From: Schistocephalus solidus
Lineage: Eukaryota; Platyhelminthes; Cestoda; Diphyllobothriidea; Diphyllobothriidae
Direction of reading: 5' to 3'
NCBI GenBank assembly: GCA_017591395.1
Contig: WEDG01004271.1
Span: 82,493 to 146,492, forward strand
Length of the DNA: 64,000 bases
Shown here: positions 1 through 11,370 of the stretch, one piece after another
Numbering within the stretch: the stretch's first letter is position 1
Layout of the letters: the number at the start of each line of letters is the position of its first letter
Notes under the pieces: generated by a model
Databases searched by the model: none
Told to the model about the DNA's origin: nothing
The model's input: only the letters and a program-made list of their open reading frames with translations
Program-made: the position numbers and the translations under genes

Positions 1-1129
1 CAGCCACCTATCACGCTGCAAGACAAACAAACGATAAAGGCATGGGGACTTAGACACACCCTATTTTTAAGTGGAAGCAAAAACGCGCCGATCGCGCATA
101 GAATAGGTCTAACCGGTGGGTCAGGAGCAACAGTAGCAGCCGAAAATCGTAAGAATGATGGGCCTGAAAAAAGCAGTCGGTCTGCCACTGTTCATGTCTA
201 CTGAATGTCGGTGCATCCTGAAAACGTCTACAGGGGTGATGGAGAGATATACATGAGGAAGCATTGTATGCACAAGAGACTTACGTCGAGTCTGAAGGCC
301 AAGGGGCCGGTGGTTGGCTGGAGTGCAAAGACTTTTGCCTATCCGTCCAAAATACTTTTGACACGAATATGAGTACCGGCGCTTCGGCCTCCGAACTGCA
401 CTGTTGTAGGGCTTTCAAGGAAAAAAGAACAGACCGATTAAATATGAGTGAGTGTACGCGGTCGTCAGTCGCATTCTAATACTGATGGAATGTAGAGCAC
501 ATGCTAGCAATGCAGATAACCACAGTATCCTGTATTAGCAAACAGAAACCGAATGAAAGAAGACATATTTCTCACAGAGAAGCATCTTTTCTAGGTTACA
601 TCGGTATGAATGGGGAAGTCAGTGTGCCAGATGCAAGTAATACAGCTTCGCAGGCTGCCGCGGCTTCCCGACTTTCTGTACTACTTACTAGTCGGCGACG
701 GAGGAGGTTAACCTCTAAAGAGTACATTACTAACCTAAAAGCATCTTTCTTTCTTTAAGGTTACGGTACATCCTTAACCGTTAAACGGGTTGCAGCTGAC
801 TAGCTCAAATGATAATGTTAGGCTCAATGAACAGTTGGACCTGGACTGATATCTCATGTCTACTCGACCTGTGGCTGGGGTATGGATGACTGATGGTGAG
901 TAAACCAGAAAAATAGATAAACAAAGTAACTTTCTGTAGTTATTAATGTTTTTTTATTTGTTATAAGTACACATGCAATCCATCACAGGCATTGGACATT
1001 ATTCGGAGTGACGCTGGCGTTCTAACAGATTGCAGCTTGACCAGAAATAAATAGGTCAACACGCCAAACAGGGCCGAGAAGAGTGCTGGTGCTTTAATTA
1101 AGAGTAGAGGATAGTACTTTGTGACTTAC
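1..1129. other. Presumed EFL1 intron 5 (partial)
   Basis: Sequence downstream (in gene orientation) of the donor at 1,129/1,130. I found no coding exon, repeat match within the window or RNA gene here. Short open frames are present on both strands but show no recognisable motif. Confidence 0.5.
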
Positions 1130-1469
1130 CATCGATGGCTGGGGAAATAGCCAAGTCCTCGTCCCCAGGCGCGCCCGCAACAGACTCGTCTGACAGGTTT
1201 GAAGGGAGGGCCGGACCATCCACAAGGCTTGTTGCGGACTCACCGAAAAACATGTACATTGCGCGTACCCGTGAGACGGCCTTCACTGGGCTAGGACACA
1301 TGTCGATCACAGTTTGGAAGATGGAAGGGCCCAGGGACAACCAAGTGCTGAGGATTGAACGCAAAACCATGCGGCCATCCGTACTGCGCAACAGACGAGG
1401 TTCCGGTTGGATACCCAGTTTGTCAGCAATCTGTGGGGCCTTCTCCAGATTATCATCTAGAATCAGAGT
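1130..1469 (-). CDS. EFL1: EFL1, fifth coding exon (gene continues off the left edge)
   Basis: The acceptor CTGTTACAG|ACT starts in phase 0. The exon gives 113 codons plus one base up to donor CGATG|GTAAGT. It reads ADKLGIQPEPRLLRSTDGR, followed by ILSTWLSLGPSIFQTVIDM and PSPVKAVSRVRAM. This parallels the LGLKIGARDLRHSD...QWLPISHAVL and PSP segments of animal EFL1. The tail (GPALPSNLSDESVAGAPGDED) is low in hydrophobic residues and probably part of the known disordered EFL1 insertion. The remaining C-terminal two thirds of the protein must lie left of base 1; I saw no further EFL1 exon in 1-1,129. Confidence 0.9.
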
Positions 1470-2090
1470 CTGTAACAGAAGAAGAAGGCTAATTATAGGT
1501 GCAGTTGGCAGAAGAAGAACCGTTCACCGGGACAGATCTATTGGACGCCTCGCGTTTGTCAGATCCGGTTCGACTTTCAATCACCAAAGGCTAATACGAA
1601 TCCACTGTTGTATCATCATCGTAAGACTCCTCGCTGGAATGTACCATTTTGACTGTGCAGCAAACCGCCTGTGCCGGCTACAAATCACCCAGTACCGCCT
1701 TTATTTTATTCTCACAGCCTGCTTAACCCTTTGAGCTTTTGCGTGTGAATACGGAAGAGTCGCATAAACCCCAGGCAAATCGATACAATGCTTCCCAGTG
1801 AGGAGGGCGCTCGATGCTGAAGATGGGTCATATGTACAGCATCAAGCTTGCGTCCCACGCATAGGTAGGAGCAGTGCATTGCTATAACTTGAGCTCGGAT
1901 TGACATGAGCATTGCTAGTTCCTCCTCTCACTCGAAACGAGATTCGCAACATTGGAATAGTAAAGGTCTAACACTCTAGCCTTACTTGGTTCCGGAACAG
2001 CATGCATTTGTCTACAAACGCCATTTTCAGAGACAAAAAGGACTCTCTGAAACGGGTTAAACAAGAACTTGTATAGCAACCGCCTGAATC

Positions 2091-2426
<336 letters not shown>

Positions 2427-2940
2427 GCGCTTAAATGAGGAAATTAAGTAAAGAAGAGTGCATATGAGATTAAGGAGCAATGACGGAAGAAGTAGTTTTC
2501 CTGATCGGCGCGTATTTCCGCGTTGCTGATGCCACTTATCAACCAGTGCGGATTCCATCCGCATATATATATCCGGCACCAGATATTACCTCTGCTATAA
2601 CATTAATACTAAAGTGCTCTCCGTTATTGGGCTTATTGGGTCTCCCACCCCACATACGAAAGTACTGCCGTTAAATTCTATGAGGACTGCCACTCCGCCA
2701 GTGAAAGCCTGAGTGACCTGCGCATGAATTGACTAGTATTGCGGAATTTCAGGTGATCAATTGCACTAACTTTTTCCATACCCAGCATGATTTAACGGGG
2801 AGACTACTTCCACCCAAAGGGGATCGAGCAGACCACCTTCTGTTTCTGTCAAAACCTGGTTCATCGTGCGCGGACCGAGCACACGTAGACTGGCTGGTTA
2901 GCCATGTCACCCACTGCGCTTACACGCACCTCCGATCACC

Positions 2941-3090
2941 CTGACATTGTATGGCCACCGAGCCAAGGAGGGTGGATGAGAAAGGAGAGGGTATGGCAGA
3001 TACAGTGCAAATCAACTATCACTTAAAACTAATTCACGCGCAAGTCACTGCCCCAGCACCAACTTTGCCACGGGGTAAAGAGAGTTGAGC
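2941..3090 (+). repeat. Fragment of SINE-like family D (3' half)
   Basis: The piece containing TCACTTAAAACTAATTCACG at about 3,018-3,037, followed by CGCAAGTCACTGCCCCAGCA, is the same as the 3' half of the units at 4,521, 10,225 and 55,451. The end of the unit (GGACATCGTCGGACTACGAC) is lost. It sits 120 bp from the EFL1 exon-4 donor side. Confidence 0.7.
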
Positions 3091-3210
3091 TTTCGTCATG
3101 TAAAGGGGCCTAAAGGAAAATAAATGAACAAAGTGCCTCTAAACTGTGACTAAAAGCCGGCAAAAGATAAACAAATAAACAGAATGTAAGCGGTAAGAGC
3201 CCAAAATAAC

Positions 3211-3558
3211 CTTGTAGACACTGAACAACTGGTCAATGATGAGCTGTACAAAGACAGGCTTCTTGCCTTTCACCCTTGCATGCCCCTTGACCTTTGGTGG
3301 AGTATCTCCTGTGGCGGGTATCAGATAGTAATCGCCCCAGAGCACTTTCAAGAGGCCTTTTTTGGGGATTTTAAGACGCGTAGACCAGAAGTCAAGGAAA
3401 TCGGAGATCCGAAAGCCCCAACTGTCGGTAGCTGAGGCAAATATCACGTTGCCACGATCAGGAGAGAAGTAGACGTGAGAGTCATCAGTCCGCTCCAGCC
3501 CTGTGCTCCAGATAAACGTACCTCCGGAGGGTTGGCCTTGATCCTCGGATCTGGTTGT
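3211..3558 (-). CDS. EFL1: EFL1, fourth coding exon
   Basis: This exon is 116 codons, phase 0 on both sides, with acceptor CGCTTCAG|ACA and donor TACAAG|GTTATT. It contains DDSHVYFSPDRGNVIFAS, then DSWGF, then LWGDYYLIPATG, then KGKKPVFVQLIIDQL. In this order these are the conserved blocks at the end of the EFL1 GTPase domain, before the linker to domain II. The first dozen or so residues (TTRSEDQGQPSGG) form the variable insert that also differs in length between animal EFL1 proteins. The phase fits directly to the exon at 13,449-13,664, so no exon seems to be missing in the 9.9-kb intron. Confidence 0.94.
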
Positions 3559-4520
3559 CTGAAGCGAGGAAGTAAACATTACAGTCATCTAGTCTTCCAA
3601 GTTACAAGAGATTCGGAAATTACCTACCTCAGAATCGGTTTCTATGTGACTTAGACATTCGAATACCCATCTACCGAAAAGATGAAAATTCGGAATGATA
3701 ATTAATTCGTACATAAAATATTTTGAAGCAATAACTTAGGCACTGAACTAAGGTCATAAAACACATGCGGGCGGTCGAGTAAAGTGAAAGCTAATGCTGA
3801 ATGCCTTTTCAGTCAAAAGTAAAGGTAACTTACAAATCAGTGTTTGAGTTAGGTCTGAACAAAGTCAAGGATGCTTAATATTTCAGGAGTCCATCTGTGT
3901 CCTGCGGTACCAAGACAGACATAAAAATCATGTCAAAAGTGCAGCAGTGCAAATCAATATATCGTTTACGAAAGAGATGCTACATGCGAAAAAATCGGAA
4001 ACACTTTTAGCAAGTAAACGAGAGATCCTGCGTCTTAAACAAAAGGAACGGACCAAAAGGACGTAAATAACTTCAAAGCTTTCCTTCCAAATGACTTAAG
4101 TTAAGTCACATTAACGTAGAAGGAAGCAGACGCAAGTTCTTTAATTAAAATTCTACTATCCTGTTGTTTTATACGTAAACAAGTATCCGCACTCAGGGGC
4201 CAATGTTTGTACATCAAGCATCACAGTTATTGAGGTTTCCACCGTGTAGGTAACTAACGTTTATTATTTGAGTTAAGTGGCACGAAAAGCCGCACACTAT
4301 ATGCCAGGTGGAAAATTTTCGGATATAAAATATAAAACCTTCATTGACTATAGTGTTTCGTGTTATGCTTTTCTTTCAGGCAAGCAATATTAGGGCACGG
4401 TCGTGTGTTGTTCCCTAGCGCGTTTTGAAATTATAACGATGCGAATAAAATTCGTGACTATAAAGACTGTCAGTTAACTGGAAAACTCGATCCTCGTGGT
4501 AAATACTGTGTGTGGGTGTG
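3559..4520. other. Unannotated part of EFL1 intron 3
   Basis: AT-rich sequence between the EFL1 fourth exon and the first family D unit. No exon, repeat match or RNA gene recognised. Confidence 0.5.
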
Positions 4521-5475
4521 GGTTCGCCCCCGTGAGCCCTAAACGGGCCACGTGGTAGATGCGTTGGACCAACACGCGGGCCACATCAGGGCACGGCATG
4601 CGTTATTCGGGTTGCGCTCCGCTAACAAATGCCGAACATGGGAGGTGTGGTGGCACACCTAGGGGCGGCTAGGACTTAGGGGACCAGACCGCGTCAGCCA
4701 CCTGCGTCCTCTCCCGCCTCCGGTTTTCTTGACTCTGTCTTGAAACCGGGCTCAGGTGGGGGAGAAGGAGAGAGTGCGGTAGCTGCAGCACAAGGCTACT
4801 TTCACTTAAAACTAATTCACGCGCAAGTCACCGTCCCTGCACCACCCTTCCATGGAGCATACGGTGGACATCGTCGGACTACGACGGTCGAACTGTCGGG
4901 TTCGCCCCCTAAACGGACTGCGTGGTAGATGCGCTGGACCAACACGGGGGCCAAATCAAGGTGCAGTAGGCATTATTATTCTGGGGTGCGGGCCCATAAC
5001 AAATGCCGAACATGAGGGGTGCGCGTGCCCAAATTAGGCACGCGTAGGTGCACGCTCATGCCACGCCCCGCTTTCCCACTCCGTGGGAGATGCTTCATCT
5101 GCGCCCGACCCCACCTCCGGTCTCCTTGACTATGTCAGGCAGTATTATTAACTGGGATGAGGTCCCATAAAAATGCCGAACATGGGGGGTGCGCATGCTC
5201 TACATGTGTAGGTGCAGGCTCGTGCCACACTACCCTCTGTCGTCATTTTATGGCTATGGTGGGATATGATTCATCTGTACCCCACACTACCTCAGGTCTT
5301 CTTGACACCGGTCACCGGCGGGTAATGGAAGAGAGAGTGCGGTAGATGCAGTGCAAGTCTACTAGCACTTAAAACTATTCCACGTGCAAGTTGCCGTCCC
5401 TGCATCACCCTTCTGTGGAGAAAACCGTGGATATCGTCGGACTACGAAGGTCAAACTGTCGTCGTGTGTTTGTGT
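4521..5475 (+). repeat. Tandem cluster of SINE-like family D units
   Basis: Unit one (4,521-4,897) runs from CGCCCCC...AAACGGGCC to CGACGGTCGAACTGTCG and is close to full length. Immediately after it comes a second unit (4,898 to about 5,137) that breaks off near the centre. It is followed by a third, 5'-truncated unit (about 5,138-5,475), which repeats CCCATAAAAATGCCGAACAT and carries the family 3' end. Unit one is very similar to the copy at 55,451-55,817. The order head, tail, head, middle, middle, tail suggests unequal exchange or insertion of one copy next to another. It lies in EFL1 intron 3. Confidence 0.85.
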
Positions 5476-5922
5476 CTTCGGTGTTGTGTGTGTCTCTACA
5501 GCTCGAAATTCCAAACATATACCCCCAATCTCAAACGTCCTACGGCGAGCGCGACAGCAATCCCGCAGGCAGCCCAAGCTAACTCGGGTAGCTCTCCCAC
5601 TGAAACAAAACCGTGACCCATAGCGGAGTTCGGCAGCCGTCTGGGATGCCAAGCAGCCATATTTAGAGACAGCACTGCTTGCCTCCTCGCGGAGGAAGGG
5701 CCTAGAAAAGGTGACCTAAACAAATGCTAGGTATTACGTCTTCTGCAGCCGACCACGGCTCGAAGATAGCAAAATACGCGGTCATAAAACTCCAAAAAAA
5801 AAACAAAAATACCACCCGTCCCCAACCCCCCTCGTCATACGCTCCGGGCGAAGCCGCTCGTACTAGCAGCCTGGAATTTTCGATCCCATTTAGACAATAC
5901 GAGGAGCAACCGATCGGAACGG

Positions 5923-6816
5923 ACGACGGCGCTAGTCGCTCGGGAACTGGCGCGCTACAAGGTGGACATTGCTGCTTTCAGCGAGACCCGATTCTCTGAG
6001 CAGGGTCAGCTGGAGGTGGGGGCCGGCTACACTTTCTTCTGGAGCGGCCGGCAAAAGGCAGAGCGACGCGACGCTGGTGTTGCCTTTGCCATCCGTAACG
6101 ACATCGTGGGACGTCTGCCCTGTCTGCCGCGGGGTATCAATGATCGCCTGATGAGCCTCCACCTGCCTCTTCGGGGAGACCAGTTCGCCACCATCATCAG
6201 CGCCTACGCTCCCCCAATGACGAGCTCTGATGCGGCGAAGGACAAATTCTACGAGGACCTGCGCGCCCTCCTGGCGACTCTGCCGAAAGCGGACAAGTTA
6301 ATTGTCCTTGGTGACTTCAACGCCCGCGTTGGGACAGATCACGCTGCCTGGCAGGGATTGCTGGGTCCCCACGGTCTGGGTGGCTCTAACGATAACGGCC
6401 TCCTTCTTCTGCGAACCTGTGCGGAACGACGTCTCCTGATGACCACCACCTTCCTCCGCCTTCCGACGCGGGAGAAGGCCACGTGGATGCAACCTCGGTC
6501 GCGGCGCCGGCAGCTGCTGGACTATGTTCTCGTCCGGAGGCGAGATCGACAGAACGTGCTGGTGGCCAAGGCGATCTGCGTTGTCGATGGTTGGACGGAT
6601 CACCGCCTCATCATCTCCAAGATGAGGGTCCGACTTCAACCCCGACCAAGGCCCCAAGGTAAGCGACTGCCAGGTAAGTTAAATACTCTTTTGTTTAATT
6701 CGCCTGCACATTATTTTGATTTCATCGACCAAATAACCCGGAAACTGGAGGACCTGCATGCTCCAGATGGTAAACCCACCATGGAGACACGGTTTCAACT
6801 GCGAAATTTCATCTAG
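5923..6816 (+). pseudogene. RTE-type endonuclease domain (EEP fold), broken
   Basis: The open frame starts around [20 protein letters not shown] and runs to the stop at 6,814. Key features are AAFSETR (the metal-binding Glu region), [16 protein letters not shown] (the catalytic Gly-Asp-Phe-Asn block of exonuclease/endonuclease/phosphatase enzymes), DYVLVRRRD and the C-terminal TDHRLI (catalytic Asp-His). The endonuclease would nick target DNA to prime reverse transcription. All catalytic blocks are visible, but the frame ends before the RT, so the polyprotein is split. Upstream sequence (5,724-5,920) reads only in a different frame. Confidence 0.92.
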
Positions 6817-7071
6817 TCCACTGCCCTCGCAGTCCTCGGACGCGCACGCCATCAACATCAGGACTGGTTTGACGACAATGACGCCAACATCAGAAACCTA
6901 CTCGCGGAGAATAATAGACTACACATAGCTTAAATGGACCTTTGGACAGACGCCACCAAAGCAGCCTTCTTCAGATGCCGCCACCTTGTACAATAGCGGC
7001 TGCGGGAGATGCAGAAAGTCTGGATGGTCCGAAAGGCTGAAGAAAGCTAGGGGTATGCTGACCACAATGTA

Positions 7072-8562
7072 ATGAAAAACTTTTTTAAAGCCATCAAGGC
7101 TACATACGGCCCTTGCACCAAAGGAACTGCACCACTGCTCAGCTCTGACGGCACAACACTGCTGACAGATAAATCTCAAATTCTGAAGCGCTGGGCTGAG
7201 CACTTCAGAAGTGTCCTTAATTACTCTTCAGCCATCTGCGATGTTACCATTGACCGGCTTCCTCAAGTGGACACGAACAATGACCTTGATCGCCGGCTTT
7301 CTCAAACAGAAAACGTCCAGGCCGTGCAACAGAATTCCAGCGGGAAAGACCGAGGATCCGACGCAAGCCCGCCGGAAGTCTACAAGCACGGCGGGCCCCG
7401 GCTGATGGCAGAATTCACAACAGTCTTCTAGGAGACGTGGCGCCAAGGATAAGCTCCGCAGGATTTCAAAGACGCAACTATCGTCCCTTTCTACAAACGG
7501 AAGGGGAACCGGGAACTCTGTGATAACAACAGAGGCATCTCGTTGCTCAACATCGCCTGGAAGATCTTCGCCCGTATCCTTCTCAATCGTCTGAACGGTC
7601 ACCAAGAGCAGGGCCTGCTCCCGGAAAGCCAAGGTGGCTTCCGATGACACCGCAGGACAACCGACATGATTTTGCCGCTCGCCAGCTACAGGAGACGTAC
7701 CAGGCGATGCGAGCCTACCTCTACAGTACCTTCGTGGATCTGAAAAAAGCCTTTGACACGGTAAATTGCAACGGACTGTGAAAAGTCATGCAGAAATTCA
7801 TATGTCCTGAGTGATTCACGCACATAGTGCGTTAGCTTCACGACAGGAGGATGGCGCGTGTCACTGACAACGGAACGGTATCCGAAGCATTCTCAGTTAC
7901 CGACGGAGGGAAGCAGGGTTGTGTACTGGCCCCCACCCTCTTTAGTCTCATGTTCTCTGCTATACTGATGGACGCCTACCGTTATGAACGCCCCGGGGTT
8001 CCGCATCGCATACAGAACTGACGGGCACCTTCTCAACAGTCGGCGTATGCAGGCTTCAACGCGCGTGTCTACGACTACAGTCAATGACTTGCTCTTCGCG
8101 GACGACTGCGCCCGTGACGGAGGAGGACATGCAAAGGAGCATGGACCTCTTCGCCGCAGACCACGCCGATTTGGATTAACAATCAGTACAACCAAAACGG
8201 TGGTCATGCACCGACTGTCACCCAGCGCGGAATACAATGCTCCCCGAATCAATGTCAACGGCACTCAACTCAAAAATTTGGAAACCTTTGCTTATCTGGG
8301 AAGCACGCTGTCCCGCAACACTAGAATCGACAACGAGGTTGCTCAACGGATCTCTAAAGCCAGTCAGGCCTTCGGCCGGCTGCAGGCCTCCATGTGGAAT
8401 CGCCACCGTACTCACCAGAACAGTAAACTGAAGATGTACAAGGCTGTCGTCTTGACGACATTCCTTTACGGAGCGGAGACCTGGACCGTCTACTCGAACC
8501 AAGCCAGGAAGTTGAATCACTTCCATGTCAGCCACCTCGGCAGAATACAGAAGCTGAGATAG
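7072..8562 (+). pseudogene. RTE-type reverse transcriptase region, frameshifted
   Basis: Recognisable pieces in order: KNFFKAIKATYG and LLTDKSQILKRWAEHFRSVL (7,072-7,230); GNRELCDNNRGISLLNIAWK (about 7,510); STFVDLKKAFDTVN (about 7,727, RT motif A region); TDGGKQGCVLAPTLFS (about 7,900); LLFADDCA (about 8,090-8,115, the catalytic FADD box); then [20 protein letters not shown] (about 8,290) and [10 protein letters not shown] (about 8,470). The domain is spread over three frames with several stops and a missing segment between FADD and [10 protein letters not shown]. The FADD catalytic residues are still present, but the copy cannot encode an enzyme. Confidence 0.93.
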
Positions 8563-9600
8563 CAAGACAGGATCCCGAACACGGAAGTCCTGGAGCAGAC
8601 AGGAATCCTCAGCATCCACGCCATGCTGCGGGAAGTGCAACTGCGATGGAGCGGCCACCTGGTGAGAATGAACGACGAGCGACTACCCAAACGACTTTTC
8701 TACGGCGATGTAGATACAGGTGCTCGCCGACAAGGAGGACACAAACGACGCTACAAGGACACTTTACAGAAATCTCTGAATCAACTGCAAATCAACCTAG
8801 CGACTTGGGAGCACGTCACTCAGGATCTACTGGCCTGGAGAAAATCCATGAAGAGTAGTACAGCAACATACGAAGCCAACCGGATCGCCGTTGCTAAGGT
8901 CAAAAGGGCGGCTTGCAAGTCACAAGCACCCCGGATCAACATCGCCAATGGCCAAGCCCTGCCAACGTGCCCACGCTGTCAACGCACATTCCGCGCGCGA
9001 ATCGGCGTGGACGGAAATCTTCGAACTCAATGCAAAAATAATCCAACAACATCAAATTCTGCCACACCTGCCTCAGACCCAGGACGACGAACACCCCAAG
9101 CACTGATAACCACTACATTAATGCCCCGCAGTCCACAATCACCGACACCTTCCTCCCTCCCCTGCCCCTTGCAACGATCACGGCGAGGAACACCACTTAT
9201 CCCATCAGCTCAGTGGTCACCTCGGACTACCTGCAACCTGCTACCTCTACCACCACCACCGCCCCCAGTAACAGAAATGGGGGACTCGATGCTAACCTGT
9301 CCTCATTGCGATCACACATTTACCTCACACATTCGGCTTGGTCGGTCACTTGCGAATCCATCAAACAGAGACCGGTTAACTAGTGCCAGGAGCACCAACA
9401 TACCCATCGCATCCGACTCAACTGTCCGCATTGCCCACGCACATTCACACACCGCATAGGCCTATTAGCTCACATGCGTTTCCATTAAAACCTACGGTAG
9501 AACACCGCCATCTATACCACAACACTGCATCTCTCCTCATCAGCCTCTGCACCCCACATGATCACACGCAACACCACAAGAAACATGCTCTCAGTCTGCA
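8563..9600 (+). pseudogene. RTE C-terminal region with zinc-finger-like tail
   Basis: After a stop near 8,560 the frame resumes with RIPNTEVLEQTGILSIHAML, LRWSGHLVRMNDERLPKRLF and GDVDTGARRQGGHKRRYKDT, all standard for the end of this LINE family's RT protein. Then come cysteine/histidine clusters: CPRCQRTFRARIGVDG...C (about 8,970-9,035), CPHCDHTF (about 9,300) and, in another frame, CPHCPRTFTHRIG (about 9,430). They are separated by a Pro/Thr/Ser-rich stretch. These resemble C2H2 or C2HC fingers and probably once bound nucleic acid. Several zinc ligands are already lost. Confidence 0.85.
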
Positions 9601-9701
9601 TAGCTGATTGAGAGGCAAATATGATCCTCGACTCCTTCTTTATGTGACTCCTGTGCTGCATGTGTGATCTGAACTTGAGAGTATCATGGGGCGATAAGTG
9701 C

Positions 9702-10580
9702 CGTGGGTTTGAAGGTTGCCAACTGACAATTACACTCGGACCTAGCAGTCAGTCCAATGTGTGTTGCATGGAGTGGCTGACTGGTGGTCTGAGAGTCAGG
9801 ATGCGATGGCTCCTTCTTAACGTGACCTCTGACCATCTCAAACATGTGACGTGTGAGCCATCCAACCCCCTGATGCGTGAAATCCTGTTGCTTGTGTTTG
9901 GGGGCCAGGTCGTGTAAGTAGTACGTATAGACGAGGTCACCAGCAGCTGCGCCCCCTTCCGCATCAGACAAGTGACCGGCTCGGACGGTGGTGTGATTCT
10001 GGGAAAGGGAAGAGGTAGAGTGAGATCGACGTTTTAGCGCATTTTCCTACCTATAAACAATCTGACGCACTTGAAACTATCACGGTGCGCTAAACACGGT
10101 GGCTTGGAAGGTTGCCAACTGACGGGATAACTTGGACCACGTGGTTAGCCCAGTGTGTTTTTTGTGTGGAATGACTGACTGGCGGACTGAGAGCCAGGCT
10201 GCAATGGCTCCTTCTTAATGTGGCCTTTATGGCACTCTCACTCCGTGGGATCCGAGCCAGGTGTGGTGGTACGCCCAGTGGTGGCTCCGGCCGCGCCAGC
10301 CGTCTGTGCCCTCTCCCGCCTCCGGTCTTCTTGACTTTTTCATGACACTGGGCTCGGGTGGGGGAGGAAAGAGTGCGGTTGCTGCAGCGCAAGTCTACTA
10401 TCACTTAAAACTAATCCACGCGCAAGTCACCGTCCCTGCATCACCCTTCTGTGGAGCATACGGTGGACACAGTCGGACTACGACGGTCGAACTGTCGGGT
10501 CGTGTGTGTGTATGTGTAGGTGACTTGCTCGAAGGCTGGGAGTTTAACTCAATGACTCTTTCTTACTGTGGCCTTCATGA
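9702..10580 (+). repeat. Partly duplicated unit (family E), about 130 bp
   Basis: Copy one (about 9,702-9,833) and copy two (about 10,098-10,228) share GAAGGTTGCCAACTGAC, a following CAGTGTG/CAATGTG block, TGACTGGTGG/TGACTGGCGG and ATGGCTCCTTCTTAA. A third short piece at about 10,549-10,580 repeats the last part (AATGACTCTTTCTTACTGTG). The copies flank unrelated sequence and end just before the family D unit at 10,225. They could be the 3' untranslated part of the adjacent LINE or an independent repeat. Confidence 0.7.
10225..10505 (+). repeat. SINE-like family D unit, 5' truncated
   Basis: It shares CCCTCTCCCGCCTCCGGTCT, ACTTAAAACTAATCCACGCG and GGACTACGACGGTCGAACTG with the units at 4,521 and 55,451. 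The first about 120 bp of the family (AAACGGGCC through AATGCCGAACATG) is absent. It is followed by a short GT-rich stretch like that after the unit ending at 5,475, suggesting a variable microsatellite tail. Confidence 0.85.
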
Positions 10581-10639
10581 AATTTTGGTGAACGTGAGAT
10601 TCTAATCTCTCTTTCGGTGAAAACATTGTAGCTTTTTCA

Positions 10640-10765
10640 CTTTGTCAGCCGCCGCGCCCGAGCTCAACTCCGGTCATATTTGCAGTGTCTTGACATCCAG
10701 AACCTGGCAACTGAGGGAGAAGAGAGTGCGGCAGATGTTGCGCAAGCCTATCTCACTGTACAATA
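10640..10765 (+). repeat. Diverged family D fragment
   Basis: GTCAGCCGCCGCGCCCGAGC, then CTCCGGTC...CTTGACA and GAGAGTGCGGCAGATG follow the order of the middle of the family D unit with many substitutions. The rest of the unit is missing. Confidence 0.5.
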
Positions 10766-11214
10766 ATTAACGAACTCTCATATTATATTGTGAATGAGAA
10801 CAGGGAACCTTAATAATCAGTAGATTAGACACCTTAGTTTTGTTTAGGCCATTTTGAACTTTGCCTATACATCTGAAAACATTTTTTCTCATTGACTGTA
10901 ATCAACATAAGTCATAATTTGGTTAAAAATTTAGTCGCAGTCTTACGATGCAAGAGTCAAAGTTTGAAATTTGGATCAGCAATATTTAGTCCGCAGTCCT
11001 TTCAGTGGTTCCAATGCTGGATCCTAAAGGTTCCAATCATGAAAATCGAATCATGAGTAGGAAACGTATAAGCCAACTTGTTTTAAGTAGAATATTTTTG
11101 ACAGTATTAATAGTAAAATTCAAATCATTTCGTATAAAAATACGTTATTCTCATCCGCATAACTCCGAATTCGGAAGTCTGGCTGGGAGAAAACCACACA
11201 AAAAGCGAGTTTCG

Positions 11215-11370
11215 ACAAAAACAAGGAGATTGGGAGGTCAATTCTCATTTATTAGCTGTCATCAGCCAGCCATACCCAACCCCAGGTTGGGGGCACCTAG
11301 GATTCGAACCCGGGATCTTTGGTTATTCAATCGAACGCTCTAAAATTAAGCCCGGGCTCGTTTTCCCATG
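11215..11370 (-). mobile_element. tRNA-derived SINE (family G), minus strand
   Basis: On the minus strand it starts GAGCCCGGGCTTAATTTTAG, with an A-box-like segment, and carries a perfect B box GGGTTCGAATCC at about 11,300. It then has the shared body CCCAACCTGGGGTTGGGTAT and GGCTGATGACAGCTAATAAA. The same body occurs at 46,380-46,665 and 63,545-64,000. The acceptor-stem halves do not pair, so this is a SINE head and not a tRNA gene. It lies in EFL1 intron 3. Confidence 0.8.

Larger units (their letters stand above)
5810..9610 (+). mobile_element. Decayed RTE-type non-LTR retrotransposon
   Basis: In order: an AP-like endonuclease, a linker, a reverse transcriptase, a C-terminal region and a zinc-finger-rich tail, about 3.8 kb in all. 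The reading frame changes several times and is interrupted by stops (for example at 6,814, 7,429 and about 8,560), so it is not autonomous. No long terminal repeats are seen. The protein order and motifs fit the RTE clade common in flatworms. It is inserted in EFL1 intron 3 in the orientation opposite to EFL1, between SINE-like family D sequence on both sides. Confidence 0.93.

Noticed and set aside
5362..5723. Minus-strand frames opposite the family D and LINE 5' region
   Set aside because: They are antisense shadows of repeat sequence without conserved motifs.
11280..11350. Minus-strand tRNA gene
   Set aside because: A B box is present, but the acceptor and anticodon stems do not form; it is the head of a SINE.
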